Translations under genes and position numbers: made by a program
Shown: piece by piece, positions 1-8,558 of the stretch
How the letters are laid out: each line of letters starts with the position of its first letter
How positions within the stretch are numbered: position 1 is the first letter of the stretch
Notes under the pieces: model-generated
Database searches by the model: none
The model's input: only the letters and a program-made list of their open reading frames with translations
What the model was told of the DNA's origin: nothing
NCBI GenBank assembly: GCA_005808505.1
Contig: SYLX01000208.1
Coordinates: forward strand, 1 to 64,000
Source of the DNA: Bdellovibrionales bacterium
GTDB taxonomy: Bacteria; Bdellovibrionota; Bdellovibrionia; Bdellovibrionales; JAMPXM01
Length of the DNA: 64,000 nt
Direction of reading: 5' to 3'

Positions 1-291
1 GGTGCACGCACTGGAGTGCAAGCGTCGCGCTGAAAGCGCGAGCGGGTGAGAGGCCCTTAAGCGAACGCAGCAAAACATGCCGGCGGCATGTTTTGATTGC
101 GGTGCTGAGAGCGAGCTTCGCTGGAGCATCGAAGATGCGTAAGCGATGCGGAGCTCACGCAGTTTCCGAGCGCCCGCGGCGCTTGGGAACAAGCCTCGGG
201 ATGTTGCGTGCGGAGACGGGATCTTCTTTACGGTCTTCGCATCTACTCGGATCAGCGCAATTGACTGTCATGCCCAATGTCCTTCGGGCAG
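1..291. other. Gene-free left edge with hairpins
   Basis: I see no convincing gene here. The short plus-strand ORFs have no ribosome site or recognisable motif and overlap the end of the nuclease gene on the other strand. The stretch is rich in short inverted motifs, including the perfect hairpin listed separately, and resembles the repeat-rich gaps further right. Its relation to them is only suggestive. Confidence 0.5.
71..95. terminator. Perfect 11-bp hairpin, terminator-like
   Basis: CAAAACATGCC and GGCATGTTTTG are exact reverse complements around a GGC loop. A-tract and T-tract at the outer ends make it look like a bidirectional rho-independent terminator. It could serve the leftward nuclease gene, although it lies about 200 bases past that stop, or a gene left of the window. 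Confidence 0.5.
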
Positions 292-1218
292 TCAGGCAGC
301 ACTAGTCCCTGAATTCGACTTCTCTTCTACAACTGTCTTCTCTGTTGATGCGGCAGGCGCGCTCGCCACGGGCTCCATGGCTGGCGCTTCAGCCGAATTC
401 GACTTAGATCGCTTAGTTCGTCGTGAAGCTCGCTTTTGCGCTTTGATGTATTTGGTAAGTTCAGCAGATCGACTGTCATTCCAGCCGGGGATTGCGTCGT
501 TGAGACCTTTTTCTAAAAGGAAATACACTTTATCGGTGAGTACCTCATGACTTGCTCTGTATTCGTGCTCGCCCCTGATTGCACGTGCGATATATTTAAC
601 GACATCAGCAGAGAGAATCGCCTTAGCCAACGATTCAGGTGAGAAAGCTGTCGCCTCTTTCGAGAGATCGTCCCAGCTACCAGCTGAAAAAGAAGTTTCA
701 TGAAGTTCTAAAAGATCCCAGCATAGTTCCTCTGCCGCTTTTTTGCTGGTGTCGATCGTTTCAGCGCCGCACTTGATATCGATGGCAGCGATTTCAATTC
801 CGCCATTTACCGGCCCTGCAAAATCAAAGAGTTTCCATTCGGTACCATTGCAGAGAATGCCATATCGTACGTCACCTATCGTATGCAGGTATTCCTTCAA
901 CTGAACTTTTCCAGATCGAAACTCGGATTTATTGAGATCGAAACCAAGCTTTTTCACTTCAACAACGAAAACCGGCTTTTCGCCTTTCATTACTACGAGG
1001 TCAGGACGCGAACGGCCTTTCGTCTCCTGTGCTCGGATCGAATAGCCGGCTGATGCTGTGAACCCTAGACAGCTACGAAGCACGCTCTGGCACCAACGTT
1101 CAACATCTAGTTCTTTGGTGCCGGGATTTCCCTCGAGCGATTTGAATTCGTGGAGGTGTTCTACGATCTGATCGAACATTCCACGTACAACGCGCTCATG
1201 TTTTGTTTCGCGAGCCAT
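292..1218 (-). CDS. PD-(D/E)XK nuclease, HsdR N-terminal-like
   Basis: This 308-residue protein carries the nuclease core found at the N-terminus of type I restriction HsdR subunits. PD lies at residues 72-73, then VEVKK at 86-90 supplies the E-x-K part, and QLKEY near 106-110 matches the Q-xxx-Y motif of the HSDR_N family. ILCNGTEWKLF at 121-131 is also typical. No helicase or methyltransferase part follows, and the tail is low-complexity (Ser, Ala, Lys). It is therefore a stand-alone predicted DNA nuclease, perhaps a defence or repair factor. No hsdM or hsdS gene is seen nearby. The fold call is solid; the biological role is inference. Confidence 0.8.
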   Translation of the reverse strand: MARETKHERVVRGMFDQIVEHLHEFKSLEGNPGTKELDVERWCQSVLRSCLGFTASAGYSIRAQETKGRSRPDLVVMKGEKPVFVVEVKKLGFDLNKSEFRSGKVQLKEYLHTIGDVRYGILCNGTEWKLFDFAGPVNGGIEIAAIDIKCGAETIDTSKKAAEELCWDLLELHETSFSAGSWDDLSKEATAFSPESLAKAILSADVVKYIARAIRGEHEYRASHEVLTDKVYFLLEKGLNDAIPGWNDSRSAELTKYIKAQKRASRRTKRSKSNSAEAPAMEPVASAPAASTEKTVVEEKSNSGTSAA

Positions 1219-1495
1219 CTAATTCTCCATTTTCTGCGAGCTCAACGCGACTGTCCCGATCTGAACGAGTTTTGTTTAGTTGCTCGCGACAAGATACTGA
1301 CTGTGATTGTTTCGGTGAAAACCTCGACACTACTTTAGTTAAGAGCATCGTTAACATATTGATTGCTCGATGAGCCCAGCGAATAAACCTGAACTTTATA
1401 AATCGAGATTGTTGAGGAGTGGATCGGATTGGGAATTTGGTGCCTAGCCTAATTGGTGGGTCCAGCGGAGCCAAGAAGGAGGTGTAGGAGTACAA

Positions 1496-1789
1496 ATGTT
1501 TTACCTATTGGCGTTCGTTCTAAATGTTGGGAATTTAAATCCTGTGGTGGTGAAGAACTGTGTTTCAGTTACCAAAGTGGACGCTCGCGCGGCAGCTAAG
1601 AGTGCGGCAGATGATTTAGGCAAGCTTGGACTCGTATGCGACCAAATTCCCGAGTCTCTCGTTTCTGACTGCGGAAATCAGAAGGTAGGACTTGTCGGCA
1701 AGGTTCTTGTCATGAAGTCGATTGATGAATGTAAAGCGCTCCCTGACCTGATATCAAAGAATCTCAAAAATTTAGTAAACAGAAATTAG
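1496..1789 (+). CDS. Small hypothetical protein
   Basis: A 97-residue ORF preceded by a strong AGGAGG-type ribosome site. The first 15 residues are hydrophobic (MFYLLAFVLNVGN) and could be a short signal or anchor. The rest is soluble, with three cysteines. I do not recognise the family. It lies 65 bases before the next gene on the same strand, so the two may share a transcript. Confidence 0.55.
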   Translation: MFYLLAFVLNVGNLNPVVVKNCVSVTKVDARAAAKSAADDLGKLGLVCDQIPESLVSDCGNQKVGLVGKVLVMKSIDECKALPDLISKNLKNLVNRN

Positions 1790-1854
1790 GAACATTCGGG
1801 AATTTTTCCTTCTGGTGTCAACAACATTCTCAACCATGCTCCTTAGAGGATTCA

Positions 1855-2700
1855 ATGACAAAGATGCAAACTATAATCTGTGTTTTGGGTTTGCTTATGA
1901 TTGGATGTGTTCAAGCGCAACTTAAGCCGAACGCGGCAAGAGTTGTAGTTACGAAAACGGCACCAGATAAGTCCTTACTCGTAGGTGAAAAGGATTTTGG
2001 AGCACCCATAATCGCGGTCTTGGGTCAGGAAAAGGCACGGGTCAATTTGCTCACTCGGGTAAAGAACTTCGCTGCAACAAATGACTATGATCTAGCTTAC
2101 ATCCAAGATGAAAAAGGAAACCCGCCAAGAGTAGCTGTCGAAGATTATTCGTGTAAGCAGCTCAGTGAGATTAGCGACGATATGATTGAGGATGCTTGCG
2201 AACTCGAGCAGCCACATGCTTGTGCTGAAGTTGGCAAGCGTGCTCAGAAATCGAATTCTCATGTAAAGATGCTCGAATTCTTCAAGCGAGCATGCAAGCT
2301 TTCGGATAAGGCATCATGCGAATGGCTAGATGGCTATAATCAACATAAAGCTAAATTGAAGAAGGCTTGCATAGCGAAGGATGCTGAGTCTTGTTTCGCT
2401 GCCGCTTTGCTTTCAGACGTTGAAGCAGACTACACTCTTATGGTGACGTTTCTTAAGCAAGGCTGCTCTTACGGACACTCGGAAAGTTGTTTTTATCAGA
2501 ACTACGCTCAAGAAGAAAAAGAACGAATTAAGGAAGAGCGCTCAGCTCAATATCAGCGGTATATGGCAAATCTCCAGGCGGAGACTCTTCGGCAACAACG
2601 AATTATTGCGACGATGTCGGTACTGAATTCTCTTCCGCGGACTCAGAACTGCGTTTCTCGGAAACAGTTTGATGGATCTGTAGCAACGAGTTGCTATTAG
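1855..2700 (+). CDS. Exported Sel1-like repeat protein
   Basis: 281 residues with an N-terminal signal (CVLGLLMIGC) that could be a lipobox or a signal peptidase I site at VQA-Q. Residues about 100-220 contain short helical repeats with paired cysteines (for example RACKLSDKASCEW and ACIAKDAESCF), the pattern of Cys-rich Sel1-like (Hcp-type) repeats that usually mediate protein contacts. A similar Cys-paired repeat block occurs in the gene at 38513. The tail is charged and possibly coiled-coil. A GAGG ribosome site precedes the start. The partner is unknown. Confidence 0.7.
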   Translation: MTKMQTIICVLGLLMIGCVQAQLKPNAARVVVTKTAPDKSLLVGEKDFGAPIIAVLGQEKARVNLLTRVKNFAATNDYDLAYIQDEKGNPPRVAVEDYSCKQLSEISDDMIEDACELEQPHACAEVGKRAQKSNSHVKMLEFFKRACKLSDKASCEWLDGYNQHKAKLKKACIAKDAESCFAAALLSDVEADYTLMVTFLKQGCSYGHSESCFYQNYAQEEKERIKEERSAQYQRYMANLQAETLRQQRIIATMSVLNSLPRTQNCVSRKQFDGSVATSCY

Positions 2701-2847
2701 AAATTCACCGAATCGAAGGCTCGTTCATACTCTTTTTTGTGCCGGGTGAGAGTCAGCTTCACATGCATAGAAATTAACTTAGGGCATGGACTTGTATTTG
2801 CCGGAACGTGAATAGCGTCCATGCTGACGATTAGCGAGAGAAGTGAG

Positions 2848-3462
2848 ATGTCGCGCTTATACATCTACAAGATGACGAATGACGGCGGTGGAGCCCCTTG
2901 TGTGCATAAGGGAGTTCTTTCGCTTGCGATTTGTAAACCGCAGATTCGGTCGTCGGCGAAAGTCGGTGATTGGGTCATCGGGATTGGTGGCAAAGAGCTT
3001 GGCGGGAAGCTCATCTACATCGCTGAAGTTACGAAGTGTGAAGGCGGCTTAAGTTACTACCGGAAGACTGAATACACAGATCGACCGGATTGTATCTACG
3101 AACTCGCAGCTAACGGTGCGGTAGAGTGGCGTGAAGATTCGATCTACCATCCTGATGGCCACTGGATGGATCGAGATATTGGAGCTACACCAGGGTACGA
3201 AAAAGCGAACGTGCTGCTCTCTTCTAACTTCACCTACTTCGGACGCAACTCTATTGAAATTCCGAAATCATACAAAGAAGCTCACAAGCTCTTAGGCTCG
3301 CTGACTCAAGGTCATCGAGTGAATCTCTCAGCAGAGGCTCTGAGGGACTTTCAAAAATTACGCGACGAAGTTTGGTCCAAGTACAAGAGAGGAAAACTTG
3401 GCGACCCGTTCCATGCGGATTTAAGTAAGTCTTGCTCGGATGACGAGGGAAGTGCGGAGTAG
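2848..3462 (+). CDS. Nmad2 domain protein
   Basis: The start at MSRLYIYKM is chosen because a purine-rich ribosome site (GAGAGAAGTGAG) precedes it; the ORF track begins nine codons earlier. The protein opens like nucleotide-modification-associated domain 2: RLYIYKMTNDGGGAPC, then LSLAICKP and RSSAKVGDWVIGIGG. The family was named from its association with phage and bacterial DNA base-modification systems; its exact activity is not established. No other modification gene is next to it. The C-terminal 18 residues (ending DEGSAE) are almost identical at DNA and protein level to those of an unrelated ORF at 23358, which suggests a recombined 3' end. Confidence 0.75.
   Translation: MSRLYIYKMTNDGGGAPCVHKGVLSLAICKPQIRSSAKVGDWVIGIGGKELGGKLIYIAEVTKCEGGLSYYRKTEYTDRPDCIYELAANGAVEWREDSIYHPDGHWMDRDIGATPGYEKANVLLSSNFTYFGRNSIEIPKSYKEAHKLLGSLTQGHRVNLSAEALRDFQKLRDEVWSKYKRGKLGDPFHADLSKSCSDDEGSAE
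3405..3458 (+). repeat. 54-bp coding-end repeat, copy 1
   Basis: This is the last stretch of the Nmad2 gene. It matches 23471-23524 at 45 of 54 positions without gaps by my reading. The first 14 bases and the last 17 bases are identical and the changes lie in the middle. The rest of the two genes is unrelated. Confidence 0.8.
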
Positions 3463-3688
3463 GATGCTCAGTTCTTACTTCGATATGTGTCAGGCATGTA
3501 TCAGTTTAAAATCTCACGTGGATCAGATTCGGTCATCCGAAAACAGTCTGCAGCTCAAACGGCCTCAGTCACAGGCGAGTCGTTCGTTTTATCAAGAGGT
3601 TAGCGACCGAGTTAACTGACTGCCGGATTCATGAGATCTAAATGCAGCTTCCGACGGTATAAACCGAAAAGAATTATAGGAGGGATGT

Positions 3689-3937
3689 ATGCGATTGTTA
3701 GCTATTACATGTGTCTTCTTGTTTTCGTCGGTTGTCTTCGCGAAGGATACGTACGTTAAAGGCTATGTCCGAAAAGACGGTAAGTACGTCGAGCCGCATT
3801 TCAGGTCCGAGTCTGACGGCAAGTTTGAAAACAATTACTCAACGAAAGGAAACACAAATCCCTACACTGGCAAGAAGGGGACTAAAACCTATGAGTATGA
3901 TTCGAGCACCTTCGGCGATAGTTCAAGCGACGATTAA
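3689..3937 (+). CDS. Small exported KGYVRKDG-type protein
   Basis: 82 residues: a clear signal peptide (LLAITCVFLFSSVVFA, cut before KDTY), then VKGYVRKDGKYVEPHFRS and NPYTGKKGT. This pattern belongs to a widespread family of tiny exported proteins of unknown function with the form G-Y-x-R-K-D-G-x-Y-V-x-P-H. A strong ribosome site (AGGAGGG) sits just upstream. It stands alone. Confidence 0.75.
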   Translation: MRLLAITCVFLFSSVVFAKDTYVKGYVRKDGKYVEPHFRSESDGKFENNYSTKGNTNPYTGKKGTKTYEYDSSTFGDSSSDD

Positions 3938-4107
3938 ATTCTGAAAAAAATTGATTCTGCGAATCGCAGGGACACGCGATTCGCTTTTAATTGGATTTCT
4001 GCATGAAGTGCGGCGTGCAGCGTATACGTTCCCGAGGTTTTCAAATCGCTTCTGTTGATGCAGGGACCTGACCGGCCGGGCTCAGAGAGCTCGGGAATAA
4101 TCAAATC

Positions 4108-4464
4108 ATGCGCGAAGCTAATCAGAGTCGAAAGCCTGAAGAGAACTGGTCGAGAATGCGGTGCCTGCGAATCGGCTATACCATTAGCTTTTACGCCTCG
4201 GTGGTTCCTCCGTTAGTTGTATCTCAATATATTAGGAATATTTGGTTGGTTGGATTCCTGCTCATAATCTTCCAACTCTTGAATTATCGATTTTTTCTGC
4301 GGCCGCTTAGTCAGGCGATTTGCCCGGTGTGCGAACAAGAATTCTTTCGAGGCGGCGGCGGATCCATTTATTTTGTGAGATGTCAGGGTTGTCGGAGTAA
4401 GATTGGAGAGAACATTCCCGAAGCGAAGAAGCAATTTTTGAACGGTGATAGGTACAGGCAGTGA
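4108..4464 (+). CDS. Membrane protein with zinc-ribbon tail
   Basis: 118 residues. Two hydrophobic segments (about 25-45 and 47-65) are followed by a cytosolic tail with CPVC and CQGC pairs, a likely zinc ribbon. Function unknown. It is 17 bases before the next gene on the same strand and looks like the first gene of a short operon running to about 6040. Confidence 0.6.
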   Translation: MREANQSRKPEENWSRMRCLRIGYTISFYASVVPPLVVSQYIRNIWLVGFLLIIFQLLNYRFFLRPLSQAICPVCEQEFFRGGGGSIYFVRCQGCRSKIGENIPEAKKQFLNGDRYRQ

Positions 4465-4481
4465 AGCTTTGAAAGGTAGTC

Positions 4482-4865
4482 ATGAAACTTGTTTTGCTTC
4501 TCAAAGTGTTTATCGTTGGACAACTGCTGGCGGCCTCGCATGCTGAGGCATGTAAGTGCGGCAAAGAATCTTTCTCAGTGAAGTTCAATAACGCATCTTT
4601 AGTTTTTTTAGGAACATCTATTCCGGATGCGAAAGGAAAGTATCTATTCAAAATAAAAAAGGTTTGGAAGGGCAAAATCCGAGAAGATGATTTCGTTCAC
4701 ACTAGCGAGGATTGCGGTTACCACTTCCATCCCAAAACTGATTATGTCGTCTTCGCTGATACTAAGAGCGGCAAAATCTCGACAGATATGTGCTCAGGTT
4801 CGGCGCCGTCAACGCCAACTTTGCTCAAGTGGTTGGATGAGAATCGGCCGGCGGGGAAGCAGTGA
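4482..4865 (+). CDS. Exported TIMP/NTR-like protein
   Basis: 127 residues: a signal peptide ending at AEA-CKC, so the mature protein starts with or near cysteine as in TIMP/netrin-like domains. The family pattern is visible: VFLGT after the first strand, KKVWKGK in the centre, EDCGYHF, YVVFAD, then a late cysteine (TDMCSG). In animals this fold inhibits metalloproteases; bacterial members are exported proteins of unknown role. Its stop overlaps the GTG start of the next gene (GTGA), which indicates translational coupling. A longer relative lies at 44286. Confidence 0.75.
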   Translation: MKLVLLLKVFIVGQLLAASHAEACKCGKESFSVKFNNASLVFLGTSIPDAKGKYLFKIKKVWKGKIREDDFVHTSEDCGYHFHPKTDYVVFADTKSGKISTDMCSGSAPSTPTLLKWLDENRPAGKQ

Positions 4866-6040
4866 ATCTATTCCTGTTTTCAATTTTATTATTAACGGGA
4901 CTCTACCTTGCTATCCCATTGGCTTATTTGTTCTTTTCAAGAACGGACATTCCTTACAAGCCCAGTGCCGAGATTGACCGATCGATTTTCGATTTCACCT
5001 CGCCGGACCTTGCCGCAGCAGAGGCGCGTTTGGCTGAGCAGCCATCGAATGTGATGCTCAGACTATCGATTCTCAAGCAAATTTATATTGATAAGCGATC
5101 AGCCGATGCGGGCGGCCCAGGGTTAGCCCACGCTAAGTGGATTCTAGAGAATGCACCAGAATACGCAGGTACAATCGTCTGTCGAATACCCTTCTTTCGA
5201 CTCCACGATGAGGAAAAAGCGCGAGAAATCGAGAATATTCTAAACCTTATAGAGGCTCACGGGCGTACAGCCTCAATTTTAAGGACCTTTAGTGAGTTGT
5301 TAACTCATTTGAATAATGTCCTTTCGGTACAACTGGCAGGTGAACTCAATGAAAAACAAAAACTCAGCCCGGACTCGCTGTACCGGTGTGCGTACTTGAG
5401 GATGATCTTCGGGGATGTTGAGACTCCTCGCTCGGCTGAATGGGCGACATGTTGGTCTCTCTACCGACGGTGGTTGAAGTGCAGTTGGTCGGAACGCGAC
5501 TTTTGGAAATTCGAGAAGCTCCAAAACCAGATCGGTAAAAGTATTTGGCCATATCCCATCCGAAAATTACTACTCACTTTAAAGGGCGAATTAAGTACAG
5601 CGTTCTGTAGATCTCGGAAAGGCATTCCGGATTACGTTGATGCAGGGGCAGTCGCGCTCTTTGCTGGTGAGACAATTGCAGCAAAAAAAATTGCACGACT
5701 GATTAAGCGCGACTTAGTTGAGTTCCAAAAAGAATGTGCATACCCGCAGCAGAAAGAGTCCATCTACATATTCTTCGCAAGGCTGGCAGTAGCTGAGGGT
5801 AATGAAAAAGAAATTTTGGAGAATCTTCGGAAGAAAGAAGAATTCGAACTCGAATCAGAATTCCACATCCTATCGAGGCACGACGTACTCTTGAATGATC
5901 TTTTACGGTCAGGTCGAAAGGATGCTGCGTACTCACACATGAAGACTATTTCGCGTAACATCGCATATGCGCCGCGCGTTCAGAGATGTCTTGAGCTCAT
6001 TCAAGCAGGTGAATTGATCACTGCAAAACGTCTTACTTAG
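4862..6040 (+). CDS. Membrane-anchored helical repeat protein
   Basis: 392 residues starting at a GTG that overlaps the previous stop. An N-terminal transmembrane segment (about 2-26) precedes a long helical region that reads like TPR or similar repeats (RLSILKQIY, a SEWATCWSLYRRWLK-type helix pair, and so on). I do not recognise a catalytic motif. Coupling to the TIMP-like gene suggests a joint envelope function. Confidence 0.65.
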   Translation: MNLFLFSILLLTGLYLAIPLAYLFFSRTDIPYKPSAEIDRSIFDFTSPDLAAAEARLAEQPSNVMLRLSILKQIYIDKRSADAGGPGLAHAKWILENAPEYAGTIVCRIPFFRLHDEEKAREIENILNLIEAHGRTASILRTFSELLTHLNNVLSVQLAGELNEKQKLSPDSLYRCAYLRMIFGDVETPRSAEWATCWSLYRRWLKCSWSERDFWKFEKLQNQIGKSIWPYPIRKLLLTLKGELSTAFCRSRKGIPDYVDAGAVALFAGETIAAKKIARLIKRDLVEFQKECAYPQQKESIYIFFARLAVAEGNEKEILENLRKKEEFELESEFHILSRHDVLLNDLLRSGRKDAAYSHMKTISRNIAYAPRVQRCLELIQAGELITAKRLT

Positions 6041-6107
6041 GATAGCAGCTAGAAATCTAGTTAGTTGTCTCGACGCGAATCATTCGGTGGGGGAGAGGTA
6101 GAGTACC

Positions 6108-6437
6108 TTGAACAATAATGATGTTGCAAAAGCCGAGAAGGTCATCTTCAAAATTATTCTGACAGTCTTGTCTATGGCGCTTGTTTGGTATCTCACACGC
6201 GAGCGCGGCACGTTGATAATTGAAGAGCCGACTGAAGTTGTGAGCAAGCCGTTCCCTCCTGGTTGGGGCTATGAAAAGATCGAGGGCAAAAACAAAGTCC
6301 TCAAAGTTTTGCAACCCGGTCATCGGATCAAGTTTTCAGATCGCAGATACGAAAAAGATTTCGCGTATTATGACGTCGAAGTTGACGGGCGAGAGGGATA
6401 CATTATTTCCGGTCCGGGATATCGGCATGAGGAATGA
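6108..6437 (+). CDS. Small single-pass membrane protein
   Basis: 109 residues with a likely TTG start (MNNNDVAKAEKV) preceded by GGGAGAGG. One transmembrane helix at about 13-30 is followed by an extracytoplasmic domain of about 75 residues. The stretch DFAYYDVEVDGREGYI resembles an SH3-like barrel. Function unknown. It follows the 4108-6040 cluster on the same strand. Confidence 0.55.
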   Translation: MNNNDVAKAEKVIFKIILTVLSMALVWYLTRERGTLIIEEPTEVVSKPFPPGWGYEKIEGKNKVLKVLQPGHRIKFSDRRYEKDFAYYDVEVDGREGYIISGPGYRHEE

Positions 6438-6580
6438 TTAAACTTCAAGGCATTGGTTCATTCTCTGGCTCCTGATCCACCCTCACTCCAGCAATCCTTC
6501 GTGCGATTTAATATCTGTCGCTGCGTCTCGATCACGCACGGCCAAAAAATGGTCACTACAAAGTTCTATTTAGGGCTTAT

Positions 6581-7390
6581 TTAATCTGGCGTTGAAAGCG
6601 CATTTTTTAACCAGGTTTCGATCCGATTCACCTGCGCAGATGGAATTTCCCATCGCTCGGCAACCAATTCCAAATACGAGATTTGTGCAGCGACAGCTTC
6701 ATCTCGCTTTTCACTTGGTATTCTCGTGAGGTAGTTGCTAAAATTCTCGTGCGAGAAAAATGCGCTATTCTCGATTTTGGCGAACGAAATCTTCTCGACA
6801 TTCCGCAAAACCTTCGGTGTCAAAACATACTTCCAATTCAGCAATGGCCCAGCGAGGAAAGGATTACTAGTGTACTCCCCAGCCAAATCGACCCCATGCT
6901 TTTTCAACTCCCGCAGGATTCCGCCTTCCTTAAGGTCTACGATGATCTGAAACGCATCGATACGTGGCTTCAGAAAGTCAGCGAAGTTCACCGCCTCAGT
7001 GACTTCAGAATCAGTTGTGCTGACCAGTCCGTTCTCACCGTGGTTTGCAGAATCGACCGGACTAAGGGATACAAAGTAGTTAATTTTCGAAGTTTCACTA
7101 AAATCAGCTTCAGACGCGGCGCCAGCTTTAAGCCATCGTTGTTCGGTCTCGCCCAGTCCCCAGTGCCAATACTGAGTACCAGCAGGGACGATCTTTAGAT
7201 CACATAGACGAACTCGGCCGACGTTTGTCTGAATGAAGAGTGAATTTCCATCTTTTGTAACGTCGATGGGTACGAGAGCTCGGATCTCGCTCGCGTGCTC
7301 ATTTTGTTCAGCTAAGACTGCTCTACCTGTAAGAGTAAGAGATGCAGTGATTATCACAGTGCATGCGGTCTTTAGCAAAACTGAGTTCAT
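6581..7390 (-). CDS. Exported hypothetical protein
   Basis: 269 residues. A signal peptide (TACTVIITASLTLTGRAVLA) is followed by a soluble domain with no motif I can name. The C-terminal third is helical. It is on the strand opposite to its neighbours and is followed, on its upstream side, by the large repeat-filled gap at 7391-8558. Confidence 0.65.
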   Translation of the reverse strand: MNSVLLKTACTVIITASLTLTGRAVLAEQNEHASEIRALVPIDVTKDGNSLFIQTNVGRVRLCDLKIVPAGTQYWHWGLGETEQRWLKAGAASEADFSETSKINYFVSLSPVDSANHGENGLVSTTDSEVTEAVNFADFLKPRIDAFQIIVDLKEGGILRELKKHGVDLAGEYTSNPFLAGPLLNWKYVLTPKVLRNVEKISFAKIENSAFFSHENFSNYLTRIPSEKRDEAVAAQISYLELVAERWEIPSAQVNRIETWLKNALSTPD

Positions 7391-7608
7391 CTTTTTTCCT
7401 TCGGCTCGATGCCAATTTTCTAACTCTGCGGAAAACCGCAGGGCTACGAATGTACATTACTGCGTTGAAACGACGAACCCTTTCGGCAGGTTTCCGCTAA
7501 GTAAAACTGTCTAAAGTCAGAACAGCTTTGAAACAGATTCAGCTAGCGAGCACTTCGGAGCTCCTGACGCTTCTTTGAAATCTGATTGCCATGCTCGTGC
7601 CAAATCTC

Positions 7609-7732
7609 AAAGGCCGAGAAGTTGCTCCATAGCGTCTCCTGCGGATCCACACACGCAACTTCTCGGCTTTAATCGCTCCGTCGCTACCGCTTCCTCGCTG
7701 TTATGCCTTCCGCACCTCGTGTGCGTTCGGCG
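7609..7732. repeat. Structured intergenic repeat R1
   Basis: GCCGAGAAGTTGC (7613-7625) and GCAACTTCTCGGC (7655-7667) are a perfect 13-bp inverted repeat, extended by A/T pairs, around a 29-base loop. After TTAATCGCTCCGTCGCTACC comes GTTATGCC and the small hairpin CGCAC-CTCGT-GTGCG, then TTCGGC. Parts of this layout recur at 8147, 9118, 12476, 14489 and 17247. Confidence 0.8.
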
Positions 7733-7740
7733 GGAGGGGA

Positions 7741-7797
7741 GCCGTTGATTTTACCTTGAGGGTGCCGTGTAGAGTCAGCAGCGGGAAATCAAACGAC
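7741..7797. repeat. Structured intergenic repeat R8
   Basis: GCCGTTGATTTTAC pairs imperfectly with GGAAATCAAACGAC over a loop ending GAGTCAGCAGC. Its loop and arms match the copy at 12476, not R1, so it is a second arm type of the same architecture. Confidence 0.65.
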
Positions 7798-7806
7798 GAG
7801 TTAGTT

Positions 7807-8033
7807 GGCCGCCGTTTGTTGCTACAAGCTTCGCCTTCGCCTCAGCAACGCAACAACCAGCGGCCTTCACAGGTTCGGCAGCTCCGCTTCCTCTCCTTAG
7901 ATGCCGCGCGCACCTCGTGTGCGCTTGGCTTTCTATCCGGCAGTCGGACGATCTCTTCTTCATCTCTCAATTAATCAGCGCTGAACTCTGTCTCTGAGTT
8001 GCATTCGTCTCCGATCGATTGGAGGTGAGAGAT
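7807..8033. repeat. Structured repeat R9 with long conserved tail
   Basis: GGCCGCCGTTTGTTGC and GCAACAACCAGCGGCC pair at 14 of 16 positions, a third arm type. They are followed by CTTAGATGCC and the hairpin GCGCAC-CTCGT-GTGCGC. From about 7927 on, the tail (CATCTCTCAA, CGCTGAACTC, GAGTTGCATTCGTCTCC) is shared with 12583-12688. The whole gap 7391-8558 contains no gene I would support. Confidence 0.75.
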
Positions 8034-8132
8034 GGGACTAAGAGAGAAGATTCGGATGAGGGCGTTGGGGAATGCGGGTGGAAAAGCGGGGGAGCCGAGA
8101 TCTTCTCGCGCAAGCGACTGCGATGCAGCCGC

Positions 8133-8271
8133 GGACGAGAAGGGAAGCCGAGAAGTTGCTCCGCGCGATCTGCTCTGCAGCTCGCAATGCAACGTCTCGG
8201 CTTCAACAGCTCAAGTCCTCTCCGAGGACTCGCCTATGTGCCTCACGCGCATCATGCGCGTTCGGCTGCCT
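8133..8271. repeat. Structured intergenic repeat R2
   Basis: GCCGAGAAGTTGC (8147-8159) and GCAACGTCTCGGC (8189-8201) pair at 12 of 13. The loop (GCGATCTGCT...CAGCTCGCAA) is nearly the same as in R3. A second hairpin, CGCGC-ATCAT-GCGCG (8246-8260), follows, then TTCGGC. Confidence 0.75.
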
Positions 8272-8558
8272 TAATCGCTATGAGCCGCGCGGCTGACGCT
8301 GTTTTGCCTCGCATCCGCTCGAGGGGTTCCTCGCCAGCCGAACTTTTGAAGGTAGACCTTTACCTTGCGGCCGTCTTTCGCGATGTAGCTTTTCTGGTTT
8401 GAATGTGGACCAATCCTTGAGTTGATTTTTCGCCTAAATTGAATGGCATGCTACTCGCACGATGATCGATTGAGCGGTTTGCGTAGACTTAATAACGCCA
8501 TAAACGATCTTTGGCTGCAAAACGGCGCTAACCTTCAATAACCTATTCGGGAGTCTTT

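Noticed and set aside
93-550. Plus-strand ORFs of 70 and 134 residues
   Set aside because: No ribosome site or motif, and they overlap the well-supported nuclease gene on the other strand.
1196-1495. Leftward 99-residue ORF
   Set aside because: It overlaps the start of the nuclease and lacks a ribosome site; composition looks like non-coding sequence.
7756-8402. Cluster of overlapping ORFs (72-127 residues) on both strands
   Set aside because: They run through the structured repeats and are rich in Arg, Ser and Ala, the usual by-product of GC-rich inverted repeats.
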